64,000 bases of DNA from Maea johnstoni (lineage: Eukaryota > Annelida > Polychaeta > Spionida > Magelonidae). How positions within the stretch are numbered: the stretch's first letter is position 1; each line of letters starts with the position of its first letter. The position numbers and the translations under genes are program-made. The stretch spans positions 24,406,079 through 24,470,078 of the forward strand of contig OZ012700.1 of assembly GCA_963942565.1 (NCBI GenBank), given 5' to 3'. Under the pieces are notes generated by a model. The model had not been told where the DNA came from and did not search any database. It was given only the letters and a program-made list of their open reading frames with translations. This document shows, piece after piece, positions 1 to 24,900 of the stretch.

Positions 1-232
1 GTTTGTTATGTATGCTCTGTTATGCTACTGACGCGCCATGTGTCCATGCTTTCTCTCAACTCCTTCTCCTAGGTAAAGACAAAGAAGTTTATGAAAGGGG
101 GGGGATTCAGGGTTTTCTGTATAGGGGGGTTTGTTATGTATGCTCTGTTATGCTACTGACGCGCCATGTGTCCATGCTTTCTCTCAACTCCTTCTCCTAA
201 GTAAAAGCAAAGAAGTTTATGAAAGGATGCAA
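1..232. repeat. Two-copy tandem duplication, 128 bp unit
   Basis: The segment beginning GTTTGTTATGTATGCTCTG at position 1 recurs at 129 with nearly the same 100 bases after it. The copies differ slightly around a poly-G stretch near 98-104. No coding function is visible. It lies downstream of the last visible exon of the minus-strand gene, so it is probably intronic. Confidence 0.8.
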
Positions 233-507
233 TTATTTTAAGTTTCTTGAAAACCTCCTTTTTGGACAGGCAATGAATTAAAAAAAAATTCAATTTTGAC
301 TTTTTGAGGGTAACAACCAAACCTAACAAACTATCTTCTAGGACAAGGCTGGGGTCTACATTGACCTTTTTTTACACAAAGAGCTATTGAATCTAGTTGG
401 AATAAGGATTTTTTAAAGGAACTGAGTAACTAAATCTGGATGGGCACAAATTTTGGAATTGCCATTTTGGGCAAGCAGTTTTGAAATCCTGGCTTAGTCC
501 CTGTTCA
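233..507 (-). mobile_element. hAT-like MITE, 'CTTAGCCAGGATTT' family, reversed copy
   Basis: The stretch ends with TTTTGAAATCCTGGCTTAGT, the reverse complement of the end of the copy at 58344-58665, and the inside also matches (for example a block reading 'aaatctggatgggcacaaattttgg'-like sequence in both). It is diverged and lacks a clear far end and target duplication. hAT membership is inferred from CAGGG-type termini in other copies. Confidence 0.6.
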
Positions 508-735
508 TGGTCCTTATGACTTTTTTTTAAATTTTGGGGCAATCCCCCTATGGGTGCGCTCCTGATTATTATTTCAAAAAACAAGCCAAAAACGATATTT
601 GTAAAAAAACAAACATACATAGACAATACAAATGACAAAAGCTGGTAACATAGAGCAAAAAGTTATCAGATAAGGTTACATATTAACAGTAAGCAATAAA
701 TGTGTTATCAAGAGTCCTTGGTCCGTATGACTTAC
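508..735. other. No feature seen
   Basis: Intronic AT-rich sequence following the last visible exon on the minus strand. I see no further exon or repeat boundary. Confidence 0.5.
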
Positions 736-14156
<13,421 letters not shown>

Positions 14157-14300
14157 CTTGCTAAGATTTGTTTTCAATTGCAAGTTCCAAGGACGCTATC
14201 GCCGAGCAACGCACTTCGGCTGATTGAACACAGCTAAACTTTCTAAGGATCTCCGTACTCGGGATGATATCAAATGGGTGCGCCCTCTATAGTATAATTA
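14157..14300 (-). promoter_or_regulatory. Probable 5' leader and promoter of the coiled-coil gene
   Basis: Sequence upstream of the start codon is richer in CpG than its surroundings (CTATCGCCGAGCAACGCACT at 14197-14216, GTACTCGGG at 14251-14259) and has no upstream acceptor. I infer the transcription start between about 14200 and 14300. No TATA box is obvious. Confidence 0.4.
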
Positions 14301-14670
14301 ACCTCAAAAGGCCAAGATACAGGATTAAATGCTTGTCTAAGATATTCATTATACTTGGATAAATATTTGACTTAAAGCGGTTCTCTTTACAATCCTGATT
14401 TTTTTGATAACATCATATATTTCAATGGCTATGAGAATTGAAACAAAAAGCCATTTGTAGTGGTATATGGAAAATAATAATAGTCAAATAAAATAAAAAT
14501 CAGAAAAAAATCAAAAGGTTTTGAGATTGGACATACTCACCATGGACTGGCGTGATAATCTAAGAAACTTTAGAAACGCATAGTATTTTTGATGGAATTA
14601 CAGACAGGAATGCATTATAATTTGTTTAAATTAAGCACAATGAATTTGTAGTGATAGGACTCACCAAAAT
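14301..14670. other. No feature seen
   Basis: AT-rich upstream flank of the coiled-coil gene with no repeat or reading frame of note. Confidence 0.4.
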
Positions 14671-15010
14671 TTTCCTACTCGAGCGCTCGGACAGAATTTC
14701 CAAAGAGCGCTCGAGTTTCACCCACCAAAATGCCGGTCCCGGACGTGCGCACAAATAGATGCGCATTGGTTTGTTTTGATTTTGCATTGCACAACAACAA
14801 ATTCATTTCTTATATATCATATTATTTCACATGTATAACGGATGACGGAGTTGGTGTGCACATATAACTTTATTTCATGGTGGAGTTTAAAACGAGCATG
14901 TTTTCAACAATATCCGAGCGCTCGTCAAAATTCAAGTTCAAATTTTTTGACCTGAGTGCTCGGTTGGGGCTTCAGTTCGAGCGATTGTTCGAGCTTTCAA
15001 GTAATCATAT
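14671..15010. repeat. Cluster of palindromic GAGCGCTC motifs
   Basis: CTCGAGCGCTCGG near 14680 and AGAGCGCTCGAG near 14702 form an inverted pair. TCCGAGCGCTCGTC lies near 14914, and diverged forms (GAGTGCTCGG, CGAGCGATTGTTCGAGC) near 14957-14995. It may be a decayed inverted-repeat element; no family could be assigned. Confidence 0.6.
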
Positions 15011-16148
15011 CATCACTATGAATTTCATAAATGGATGGTTTCTCGAAATTAGGGTTGGCTTGGGGCGTTTGTATGGATTCAAAGGGTTAGTCTTACTATG
15101 TATTTTATTCATTGATCTCTTAGATCCTCACAAGTTCGCGTTGGTAGATTGTTCTATATCATAAGTTTCCACACAAAAATCCCCTTTTCCTAGATGGTAT
15201 TTCATATTGATTCAGGGTTAGTCGGGTTTGTTTTCAAGGATTCGTATATGCACTGTTTTGGACTGTGTACACTGTCAAAATGGGTAAACCGCATCTTTGA
15301 ATTTTCCTTGGAAAACACTACAGTGCCCAAATTTCAACTTCATGCAAATGAATGCCTATGTCAAATTCCATAGTCATAGAGGGTATATTTGGTTATCAAT
15401 CAAACCAACTGTTTAGCGTGGTCATATATCAATTCAATTTGTATCCAATCTAAATGATTATCACTTGCTAATTTTACGAAACCTCGGACGGGGCGTATTC
15501 GGTTTGATAAGCGCAACGAATATTCGCGAACGCGTTTGCTTGTGTCTCTATTTATCAGAATGTGTAATGCTTCCGAAGCACTGAGTCCCGTTGGTGATTC
15601 CACAAAGGTTTTCTGGCAGAACATACATTGTGGTTTAGTTGATAAGTTTGATTCATTTTTTAAAAATAATTTATGTATATAGTTATGCCTGAGATCAAAT
15701 AATGAAGACTTAAAGCATTAAGTAAAGAAAATTAACCCAAGAATAAAAGTAAACTAGGTAGCCCCCGTGCACAGCACAGGTTTGGATTTTATGTACTATT
15801 CAATGATGCGCAGGAGATTTAGAAATTTAAAGTAAATTAAGTCAAGGTATACTCCCCCCCCCCCCCCCCCCTAAATTACACAGTATTTCTAAGAAAGGGA
15901 ACTTCAAAATGAACGTCAAGTAGAAGATGAGAGGATATGCACAACAGACAATATTTTTCAATAGTATGGCCGTTAATGGCCAAAGTGCAGCACTGATTAC
16001 ACTGCAGACAGGTTAGTCACACTTTGCAACACAATATGTGTACACTGTGCACTGGGCCTTTTGTGATTGTCACTGACTGTCCACTGTCTCTCACCATCCC
16101 AAGGTTTGAATCCCTGGGGCATGTGAGAGAGTTGCCATTGACTTTTGC
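15011..16148. other. Intergenic, nothing recognised apart from poly-C
   Basis: No gene or repeat boundary is visible. A 24-base C run lies at about 15848-15870. Confidence 0.4.
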
Positions 16149-16151
16149 TAA

Positions 16152-17880
16152 AGCCCCTTTCACACCAACTGGCGACGTCTGGCGATGCACTGGCGACCAA
16201 CAATTTTGGACACATCGCCAATGCATCGCCAGACGTCGCCAGACAACGTCAGTACATTGCCATCACATCGCCAGCGCTCGTCAGCCGTCGTCAATGCCTC
16301 GTCAAGCTTGGCGATTTTTTTGGAATGTTCAAAAAAATCGCCAAGCCTCGCCAACGGTCGCCAGTGAATAAAGCGTCGTCAATCGGTCGTCAGCGCCACG
16401 CCAACCATCGCCAAGCTACGCCAGCAGCTTGCCAATGCGTCGTTAACAGATCGTCAGTGTTTTTGGACCTCCAAAGGTGAATCTCAATAGATATTTTAAT
16501 AGGAAATATTGAGATAATATTAAATTGTCAAAATTATACTTGAAGATTTGATAAATGGACCCTCTCTCTCTCCATGCATGGCATACAAAAGAAATTGAAA
16601 GAAGAAAGAAGAAAAATCAAATATCAGCATATAATACTAGTTCTGTGGATTTAAATAGATTTACATACCCCACTACTTTAGATGCTGCTATTTTACTTTG
16701 CATTTACATCTAATGCAGCATGGAGGAGAGAAAAGAAATGATATAAAATAAGATAAATTCCCCACCTATCTACCCTACTTTTTCTAGCATGTAATAGAAG
16801 ACAAACATATTTTTGTTCAGGCCTCATCAGCCTCTGGAGGTCCATTTACAAGAGTAAATGAAGAATGTCATTGGTGTCATCTTTGATAAAAGGGGAGGGA
16901 CACTAGTGATTTAACATACTTTGATAATAGCCTATCTCTATGATGAAATAGAGTTAGAAGATTATTGCTTTCCTGTGAAAGTTGTTCTTCAAGTTATATT
17001 TTCTTGAATGATGAAAGAGAGGGTGCCATTTTCATATCTAATGATTAGGAATTCACATTACTATGCCTTCATAAGTGTATGAGTGTTTAAATTGCTGGAC
17101 TATGACTAAAGAATCATCTGAATGGCATACCTGTCAACATTCATCCATCCACAATCAGGAGATTTCACGCGGTTCACTATTGGGGCCTATTTGGTGGGAT
17201 TTTGTTTAATACCAATCCTGGCAACCGAAGTCAGGTTATAAGTTTAGCTTAGGAATGGGTTATTATATTTCACAAGAGTTTGCAAGTTGATAACCATACA
17301 CATATATTAATGAAGTAACTTTTATTTCATAAAGCTGATATATTTACAGTTATGAAAAACACACAGAGAAAATATCATAAAAAGATTATGTATACTTTCA
17401 AGATCATATACTTCCATTTTCAACATATTATTATCAGGGGGTGAATATTCTACAAAGATGGCACTTGGGTGAGTGCAATATCAATTATTATGATAGAGGG
17501 GCAAGTTTTGCTCTCCTTGTATACCTCTTTGATCACGTGGCAACTCGGTCGCCACAACGTCTTCAACACATCGCCATGTTGCCAATATGTCTTCACCAAT
17601 TCGCCAAGAAGACGCCAGTGGTCGTCATGATGTTGCCAGTGGTCGTCAGTGCATCGTCAGGAAGTTGTCAGCGATCGACAGCGGTCGTGACCGAGTTGTC
17701 AGCAGATCGTCATATGTACGTTTATGTGTTGCCACTGGGGCGTCAATAGGTCGTCAATACGTCGTCAAGCAAATCATTTGGCGATGTACTGGCGATGCAC
17801 TGGCGATTTTTGATGATTTAGCAGTCGTGAAGACGTTGCCAGTGCATCGCCAGACGTCGCCAGTTGGTGTGAAAGGGGCT
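16152..17880. mobile_element. Non-autonomous Harbinger-like element with 43-bp perfect TIRs
   Basis: The left end AGCCCCTTTCACACCAACTG... (16152-16194) is the exact reverse complement of 17838-17880, 43 bases without a mismatch. TAA flanks both sides (16149-16151 and 17881-17883), the 3-bp TWA duplication typical of PIF/Harbinger elements. The element is 1729 bp. About 280 bp next to the left end and 320 bp next to the right end consist of degenerate CGTCAG/CGCCAG short repeats. The core (16490-17430) is AT-rich with no transposase frame. Identical ends suggest recent insertion. Confidence 0.85.
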
Positions 17881-17945
17881 TAAGGCAGTGGTTTTCGCCA
17901 GTTACTCTGGTTTCCTTCACATTGCGATTCATATATTTCTTTTAA

Positions 17946-18880
<935 letters not shown>

Positions 18881-18899
18881 GGTAGGGAGGTAGGAAGGG

Positions 18900-19374
18900 G
18901 TCTAGGAAGGGGAAAAGAGGTTGGAAAAAAGACCATTGCTAAAAAATAGTCCGGGAGCTATTATTTTATTGCCCCTTTTCAAACCACACAACGAGATGGA
19001 ACATCTAGTTGCGTAGTTAAACTAGCTAGAACCCTCGAGTGAAGGAAAAGATGCCCGTACAACTAAATAATTGGACTAAGTATATAATTATGAGGTACAT
19101 CTATGAGATGCATCAGGAGGGGTGATAAAATGTTTTGTCAACGTTACGTAGGATAATAGCACACTTTATATGGTGATCTTGAATGGTTTTGTAAGCATCA
19201 ATTTATTCCCAATACGACCATAGCGACATTACTAAAGTATAATTGTTTGCATTCGCTTATATTGATAGTTTTAGTCGATTTTGCTCCAGAATGAACAAGT
19301 CGGTGAGCAAGATCTAATAATAGTCGCCATGTGACTTCCAAACTACGTAATGCCTGCGTCACTTCCACGGGTCA
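18900..19374. other. No feature seen
   Basis: Apparently unique intergenic sequence between the minisatellite and repeat G. Confidence 0.4.
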
Positions 19375-19615
19375 CTCCAAGCTGAGAGTAGTAGACAGGG
19401 AGTGGGTACTGTGCTTGCATCCTCAAATGTCGCTGCCTCCCATCTCCTTGGCAACTATCTGACCTAGAAAGGATGCTGCATGCTAATTGCACAGATCAGA
19501 TCACGTGACCAAGGCTACACCGCGTAACCCGAGGCGCACATACCCTAGGTACTAGCATGCTGTGCCTATGGCGTTGCGGTTCAAGGGGATGTATTTCTCT
19601 GCTCCAAGGTAAAGA
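19375..19615. repeat. Interspersed repeat G, copy 2 (inverted relative to copy 1)
   Basis: Matches 6681-7060 in reverse complement: CCCATCTCCTTGGCAACTAT, TGACCTAGAAAGGATG, ACCGCGTAACCCGAGGCGC, CTAGCATGC and ATGTATTTCTCTG. Copy 1 carries extra sequence between the shared blocks. Confidence 0.65.
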
Positions 19616-20534
19616 CAGAGCAGACTTGTTGTTCTCACTCCCTAATCCTGTTCAACCCTTCATAGTGCGGGATGGTCAGAAAACACACGTTACGCATCAT
19701 GTGAATAAAACCAGGGAAGATGAGCTATGTAGGAAAAAAGAGGACGAATATATAATGTGTTGCATCCGATGTTGCATGGGTAACAGGAAAATACTATTAA
19801 CTTGCAATTCAAATTTAGCAAATTGTACAGAATATAGCAATATCCACCGATTGCAATTTTACTGTCAGCAGCCTTCCCGCAGGGCTGGTTCATTTAAGGT
19901 GATGGGTACCATTGCAAACCAGTTAAAAGCCCTGTCCCAAAACACACCTCAAAGCAGCATAATCCTATAAAACTTACTAGGTGTATCTCCAGGTTCCTGA
20001 GTGTTATCAGGTAGAGAATATCATCGCCACCTGTCATTATTCAATCCATATTCTGTTTTATTTCAAAATTTACAACTTTTCTTTCAAATGACATATTCTC
20101 ATTAATTACGCAGGTGATGGTTACTGTAGGTTCACAGATACCTTATGGATGTCATTGACTATGCCCAATAAAAAGTATTTTTTTGATTCTTTACTGCTAA
20201 AGACTTTCACGGGCCATAACATTTGAAAATTTTAGTGAACCCTAAAGTAACTCTGAACCTAGAGTTACGCCAATTCCGATGCTGCACACAACATAACATG
20301 GGTTCAAAACAAGGGATCATATTTAACTACAACAACAGCTGAATTGTACCAGTTCTCAATAATGTATAGTGGTATAGAACTATAACAGCCATTGACATGC
20401 GGTCGTGGGCGCCTTGTCTCCCCACAACTTCGCGTTTTCCATCAAAATATAACATACTCAATACAAAATGTCCTTTCTAGAATTGAGTCCTTCTGAGTTG
20501 GATTCTTGACAAATGGGCCCTCAGCCGCCCGCAT
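19616..20534. other. No feature seen
   Basis: Intergenic sequence. The longest open frame (19557-19970, 137 codons, plus) begins inside repeat G and shows no domain. Confidence 0.4.
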
Positions 20535-20605
20535 GTACGGAACACATTATGCACCAGTCAATTGAATCCCCGGGAGGGGGGGGGCCGGGACATGCGGGGA
20601 TACTG
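20535..20605 (+). repeat. Inverted partner of 24835-24900
   Basis: TATGCACCAGTCAATTGAAT, then CCCCGGGAGGGGG and CCGGGACATG; the reverse complement occurs at 24835-24900 with a longer C run. The two copies bracket 4.3 kb. They could be separate copies of one repeat family or ends of a larger element. Confidence 0.6.
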
Positions 20606-20929
20606 CTCAGGAAAAAATCAATAAATAGCACTCATCCCCACTGGCAGGGAACAATTCTGTGGCAGTATGCCCCACCCCTGGGGCATGCTCAACAAGAATA
20701 CACAAGTTCCTAAGATTTCAACTTTTTATTTTGTGAAAATAAACCACAAAAATCTTAGCAGTTACATCACAAATAACAAAACCTTCAGCAGTTATAAAAA
20801 TTAAATTTTAGACTTGGAGAAGACACCCTTCACATTACTTTTATTAAACACCTGACGTCCATCGTGATACCATTGTCAATGGAAAGTCTCTGAATTACAA
20901 TTCAGTTTTAAAAGTATATCAACACTCTG

Positions 20930-23200
20930 TGTATTGCACTGCAGTACACTGGAAATGTTTATCTACAATGAAGTGATTGAAGAAAAAGTGCACCCAATCA
21001 TGCTTGTTTTTCCGAGTGAGAAGAGGGTCGTCAAAGTGTCGCGTCTAGCGTCCTCGCTCCTAGCGCGGAGCCCTCAGCCGGCAAAGACCTGGCAGAACCT
21101 CTTAGGACATCTGTCCAGTCTACGCGAGTTAGTCCCCATGGCGGTGACTCACACTCGTCATGTCCAGCTTATGCTCCACAGCCAGTGGACGCAAGTCTCG
21201 GACAGTCCATACCTCCGAATATACCCGGACCACGAGTCGCTCAGGGAATTGGAGTGGTGGGCATCACGGGCCAACCTGACGGTAGGCCGCCCGTTCCTCA
21301 GGCCAGATCCGACTATGACGATAGTTACGGATGCCTCCATGGAGGGCTGGGGAGGTCACCTAGGCGACTGGGTGATCTCGGGGCAGTGGTCGTCGGCCTG
21401 GGCCAAACACCACATCAACTGGCTCGAGCTCCAGGCAGTATGGCTGACCTTGCAGCATTTCCTGCCTCAGGTACAGGGCACTGCTGTGGATGCCCTTACG
21501 GACAATTCCACCACAGTAGCCTATATCAACAAGGAGGGTGGAACTCAGTCCCCCACCTTGTGCTACCTGGCACTGGGCTTATGGGCCTGGTGCAGGCAAC
21601 ACGGGATCTACCTGGTTGCCAACCACATATCGGGAGTCCCCTCTCAGACGGCGACAGGATAAACGCTCTGACGCAGAACTGGGTATTGAGGAAACTGAGG
21701 CTGCAGTGGTCAGCCCGGATCCTCCTGGTAGCCTTGTTCTGGCCCAGCCAGCCCTGGTTCTGTCAGCTGACCAGCATGCTGACCGACCTTCCGAGATTAT
21801 CACACCCAAGGACAACCTCCTGAAGAACTCGGTCACGGGGATGTTTTACCCCAAACGGGACAGAATGAGACTGGCTGTATGGCCGCTGTCCGCAAATCCT
21901 TTGTTGACCGAGGGTTTTCACAGGGAGTTGCAGGCCAGGCGAGAGTCAACTTGCCAGCTTTATGATTCCCGTCTTCTCCACTACCAACGATGGTGCGTGG
22001 AGCGAGGTGTGGGTCCCGCTGAGGCCCCTGTAGCGGAGGTTGTGGAATTCTTGAATGGCCTGCGAACGGTGGAGCACAAGGGCAAACCCTTGGCTCCTTC
22101 TACCATCGCAGGATACAAGTCTGCTATCGCAGCCATTCATAAAGGGTTTCCGGATGGGACAACTGTGTCGTCCAACACTGATTTGTCGACCCTTATTAAG
22201 GGTTTGTTCGTGGTTTCCGCCAGACCAAGGACGCTCAATGAGACATGGGATCTTCCGACGGTACTCAAGTACCTTGCGGGTCCTCCCTTTGAGCCGATTC
22301 ATACGGCACAATTGAGGTTGGTGGCGGTCAAAACAGCTTTCCTCGTGCAACTGGCTTCGGCCAGGCGGGGAAGCTGGGTCCATTCTTGCAGGATAGATGC
22401 AGGTCATCTGCGGTGGGAAAATGGAGGAGTTCGCCTTCTCCCATCCCTCCTATTGGACAAAAACCTGTCGGTCTCATTCACTCCTAGCGAGGTTTTTCTC
22501 CTCAGCTTAAAGGAGTTATCGCCAGACAACAAAGTGCACTGCCCTGTGCGGGCCCTCAAATGGTACTTGGAATTAACCAAGCCCTTGCGAGGTGGTGAAA
22601 AAGCCCTCTTCATTCGGTCAAGGGAGCCTTATACTAAGGCTACCAAAAGCACAGTCGCTGGTTGGGTAAAAGAGGCTATTGCAGGGGCGTTCTCGCACCT
22701 TCCTAAGGAGCGGAGACAACGCATGGGCATCAGAGCCCACGACACCAGAGGGGTCGCCCCTACTTGGGCTACAATGGCCGGAGTGCCATTTGAAGCAAAT
22801 ATGGATGCTGCAGCCTGGAGCCGGCCGCAAACCTTTGCGCAGTTCTATCTCAAGGATCTCCCTGCAACAAAGGGTAGATTCAGTAGAGCAGTGTTGGTTA
22901 CGGCTGGCACAGTGTCTAGAAAATAAAGAACAGATCCTTCCACAGCTTTCTTAGGCGGTGGTACTCTGCTTCCAATGTGAGCAGGTAAGAATTTAGATAT
23001 AAAACAGGAAATTAGAAGTAATTTCTTTTTTTTGATAAATACTTACCTACGATCATTGCCCACCCTTTTTTATCCTCCCCTAGAATCCGTTCTTCCATGA
23101 AGGTATTACGCCTAAAAGGAGAAGAGGATGAAGGCGCATGCGCCAACCGTGACGTCACGACCTGTATTTAGTGTGGCCCCCAGCGGGGATCATGCAAACT
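20930..23200 (+). mobile_element. Fossil DIRS-like (tyrosine-recombinase) retrotransposon, 5'-truncated
   Basis: Parts seen in order: the tail of the reverse transcriptase with an RNase H-like region (about 20970-21660), then a tyrosine recombinase region (about 21850-22920) in an overlapping frame, a known DIRS-family arrangement, then non-coding 3' sequence to about 23200. HDTRG in the recombinase and TDASMEGWGG in the RNase H region place the family. The gag-like and most of the reverse transcriptase parts are absent, so the copy is broken. The remaining parts look well preserved, suggesting moderate age with few breaks beyond the truncation. Exact ends were not found. Confidence 0.85.
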
Positions 23201-23205
23201 ACGGT

Positions 23206-23722
23206 CTATTTTAAGTTTTGAAGGCTATATTTAGATAGCCCTCCTTCTATGTTTATCGCGAGGATCTTCCATAAGGAGAGACTGCCAAATGAGAGCCTTC
23301 CTCTTGGGTGACCAGAGCAAGCCCTGGAGATAGCTTGGATACAGTGCATTTCACATCTGTCTGTCGCCATGGATTTTGGACAGGACTCTTTAATAAATGG
23401 TGCCATGAGGTCCATATATGGCGCAGAAAGTTTTCCACTCATTTGCATCCCAAATTATGATCAGATAAAACGTACCCCTAGATGAATCATGTAGAGCTCT
23501 ATATAATCAGAGATCAATTAAACATTGAAATCAAATTTAAACTCAAAGTACATGTGGCCAAGTGGTCTTATGGGCTCAGATTTCATATGATGGTTCATCA
23601 GTATTATCATTTTCAATTTTATTTCAGTGCAATACATTTCATCAGTCCAGCTGAAATTTCATCAGGCAGCTCAGTGATTGAGAGTCCAGCATCCGATCCC
23701 AACCCAGGTTTTACAACTTACC
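23206..23722. other. No feature seen
   Basis: May include the remainder of the fossil retroelement's 3' end. No independent gene or repeat is recognised. Confidence 0.4.
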
Positions 23723-23812
23723 CAGGGCTTGAAATTACAATTTTTTCCAGGGCTCCCTGGATTCTTTCGAGGGAGCCCAAATGAATTTCAGGGAGCCAAT
23801 ACTAACTAGGCC
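23723..23812. mobile_element. Fragment of 'CAGGGCTCGAAATT' hAT-like MITE
   Basis: It begins CAGGGCTTGAAATTAC and contains TTCCAGGGCTCCCTGG and GAGGGAGCCCAAATGAATTT. The right end is missing. Confidence 0.65.
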
Positions 23813-24425
23813 CAAATAATCAGTTTTTATTTAAGAAAAGTTTTTTTTCTTTTTTTTGTGGTAAATCTTTCTGTACTAAGTCATTTTTCTCTTAATTCTC
23901 TTCTAAAACATTTCAGCAGTTCAGGTAACTCAAACAATAAGCCCCCAGTGCACTCAAACTGTCAAACAGCCCAGGTTCTATTCATACAATCAAATAATCA
24001 ATTTTTATTTAAGAAATGCTTTTTTTTTCATTTTTTTTGTTGTAAATATTTCTATACTAAGTCATTTTTCTCTTTATTTTCTTCTAAAACATTTCACCAG
24101 TTCAGGTAACTCAAACAATAAGCCCCCAATGCACTCAAACAGCCCAGGTTCTATTCATACAATCAAATAATCAATTTTTATTTTAGAAAAGTTTTTTTCT
24201 TTTTTTTTGTAAATATTTCTTCAATAAGTAATTTTTCTCTTTATGTAACTCAAATAATAAGCACCCAGTGCACTAGAATTGTCACACAGCCCAGGGTCCC
24301 TTCACACTGTTACTATACATGTGTAACCCATACCAAAACAATCAACCTGAATTAAGTGATCAATTTTATTTTTTAAAAGTTTTTTTTTCTTTTTGGGGGG
24401 TAAATATTTCAATTCTATTTTATCT
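23813..24425. repeat. Tandem array, about 3.5 units of 165-175 bp
   Basis: Each unit carries CAAATAATCA(A/G)TTTTTATTT, a T-rich block, CTAAGTCATTTTTCTCTT and AACAATAAGCCCCCA(G/A)TGCACTC. Unit starts are near 23813, 23990 and 24167, with a diverged last copy. Confidence 0.85.
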
Positions 24426-24526
24426 TATTTCTCATTTTTTTTATTAATCCCATTCACCATGTCATTTCGGGAATAGGATCATCTTATGTAAATAATTAAA
24501 TATGATCCATCTCATGAGCTACCTGA

Positions 24527-24695
24527 CATCAAGGCTGATGATAGGGTGCAAAACTTCCAAGAAACATTGCTATTTCATCGACTACAAGGACTGTCACTAT
24601 AAACATGTGTCCACTGACTATTCTTTAAAGCGCTTATGAACACATTACAGGTAGATAGGGCGCTATATCTTTTTTCAATTATTATTATTATTATC
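24527..24695 (+). mobile_element. CR1/L2-like LINE, short 3' tail
   Basis: GATAGGGTGCAAAACTTCCA, AAAGCGCTTATGAACA, GGGCGCTATATC and a terminal (ATT)n match the 3' end of the LINE at 29050-29995. It is older and heavily 5'-truncated. Confidence 0.8.
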
Positions 24696-24834
24696 ATATT
24701 TACCACGCCGTCCTGCTCCCACGTGTGACACGCATATCATGCACGGCCTCGACGGACAGCAACAATAAATCACAGTAATCCCGGTACACCGGGCAGCTAT
24801 TTTAAGCAGTATTTAGCAGAAGCACCGTGTTTCC
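24696..24834. other. Short GC-richer spacer
   Basis: Between the LINE tail and the inverted repeat. No feature is recognised. Confidence 0.35.
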
Positions 24835-24900
24835 CGGCCAAGTCCCGCCCCCCCCCCCCCCCCCCCCCCTCCCAGGGATTCAATTGACTGGTGCATTATA
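24835..24900 (-). repeat. Inverted partner of 20535-20605 with poly-C
   Basis: CCGGCCAAGTCCCGCC, a C run of about 24, then GGGATTCAATTGACTGGTGC and ATTATA: the reverse complement of the copy at 20535. Confidence 0.6.

Noticed and set aside
16024-16480. Several overlapping frames with repeated 'RRQ/RHRQ' peptides (also 17441-17883)
   Set aside because: They arise from the CGTCAG/CGCCAG short repeats of the Harbinger-like element, not from a gene.
22055-22613. Other-strand and other-frame ORFs over the fossil retroelement
   Set aside because: They are shadows of the recombinase region of the DIRS-like relic.
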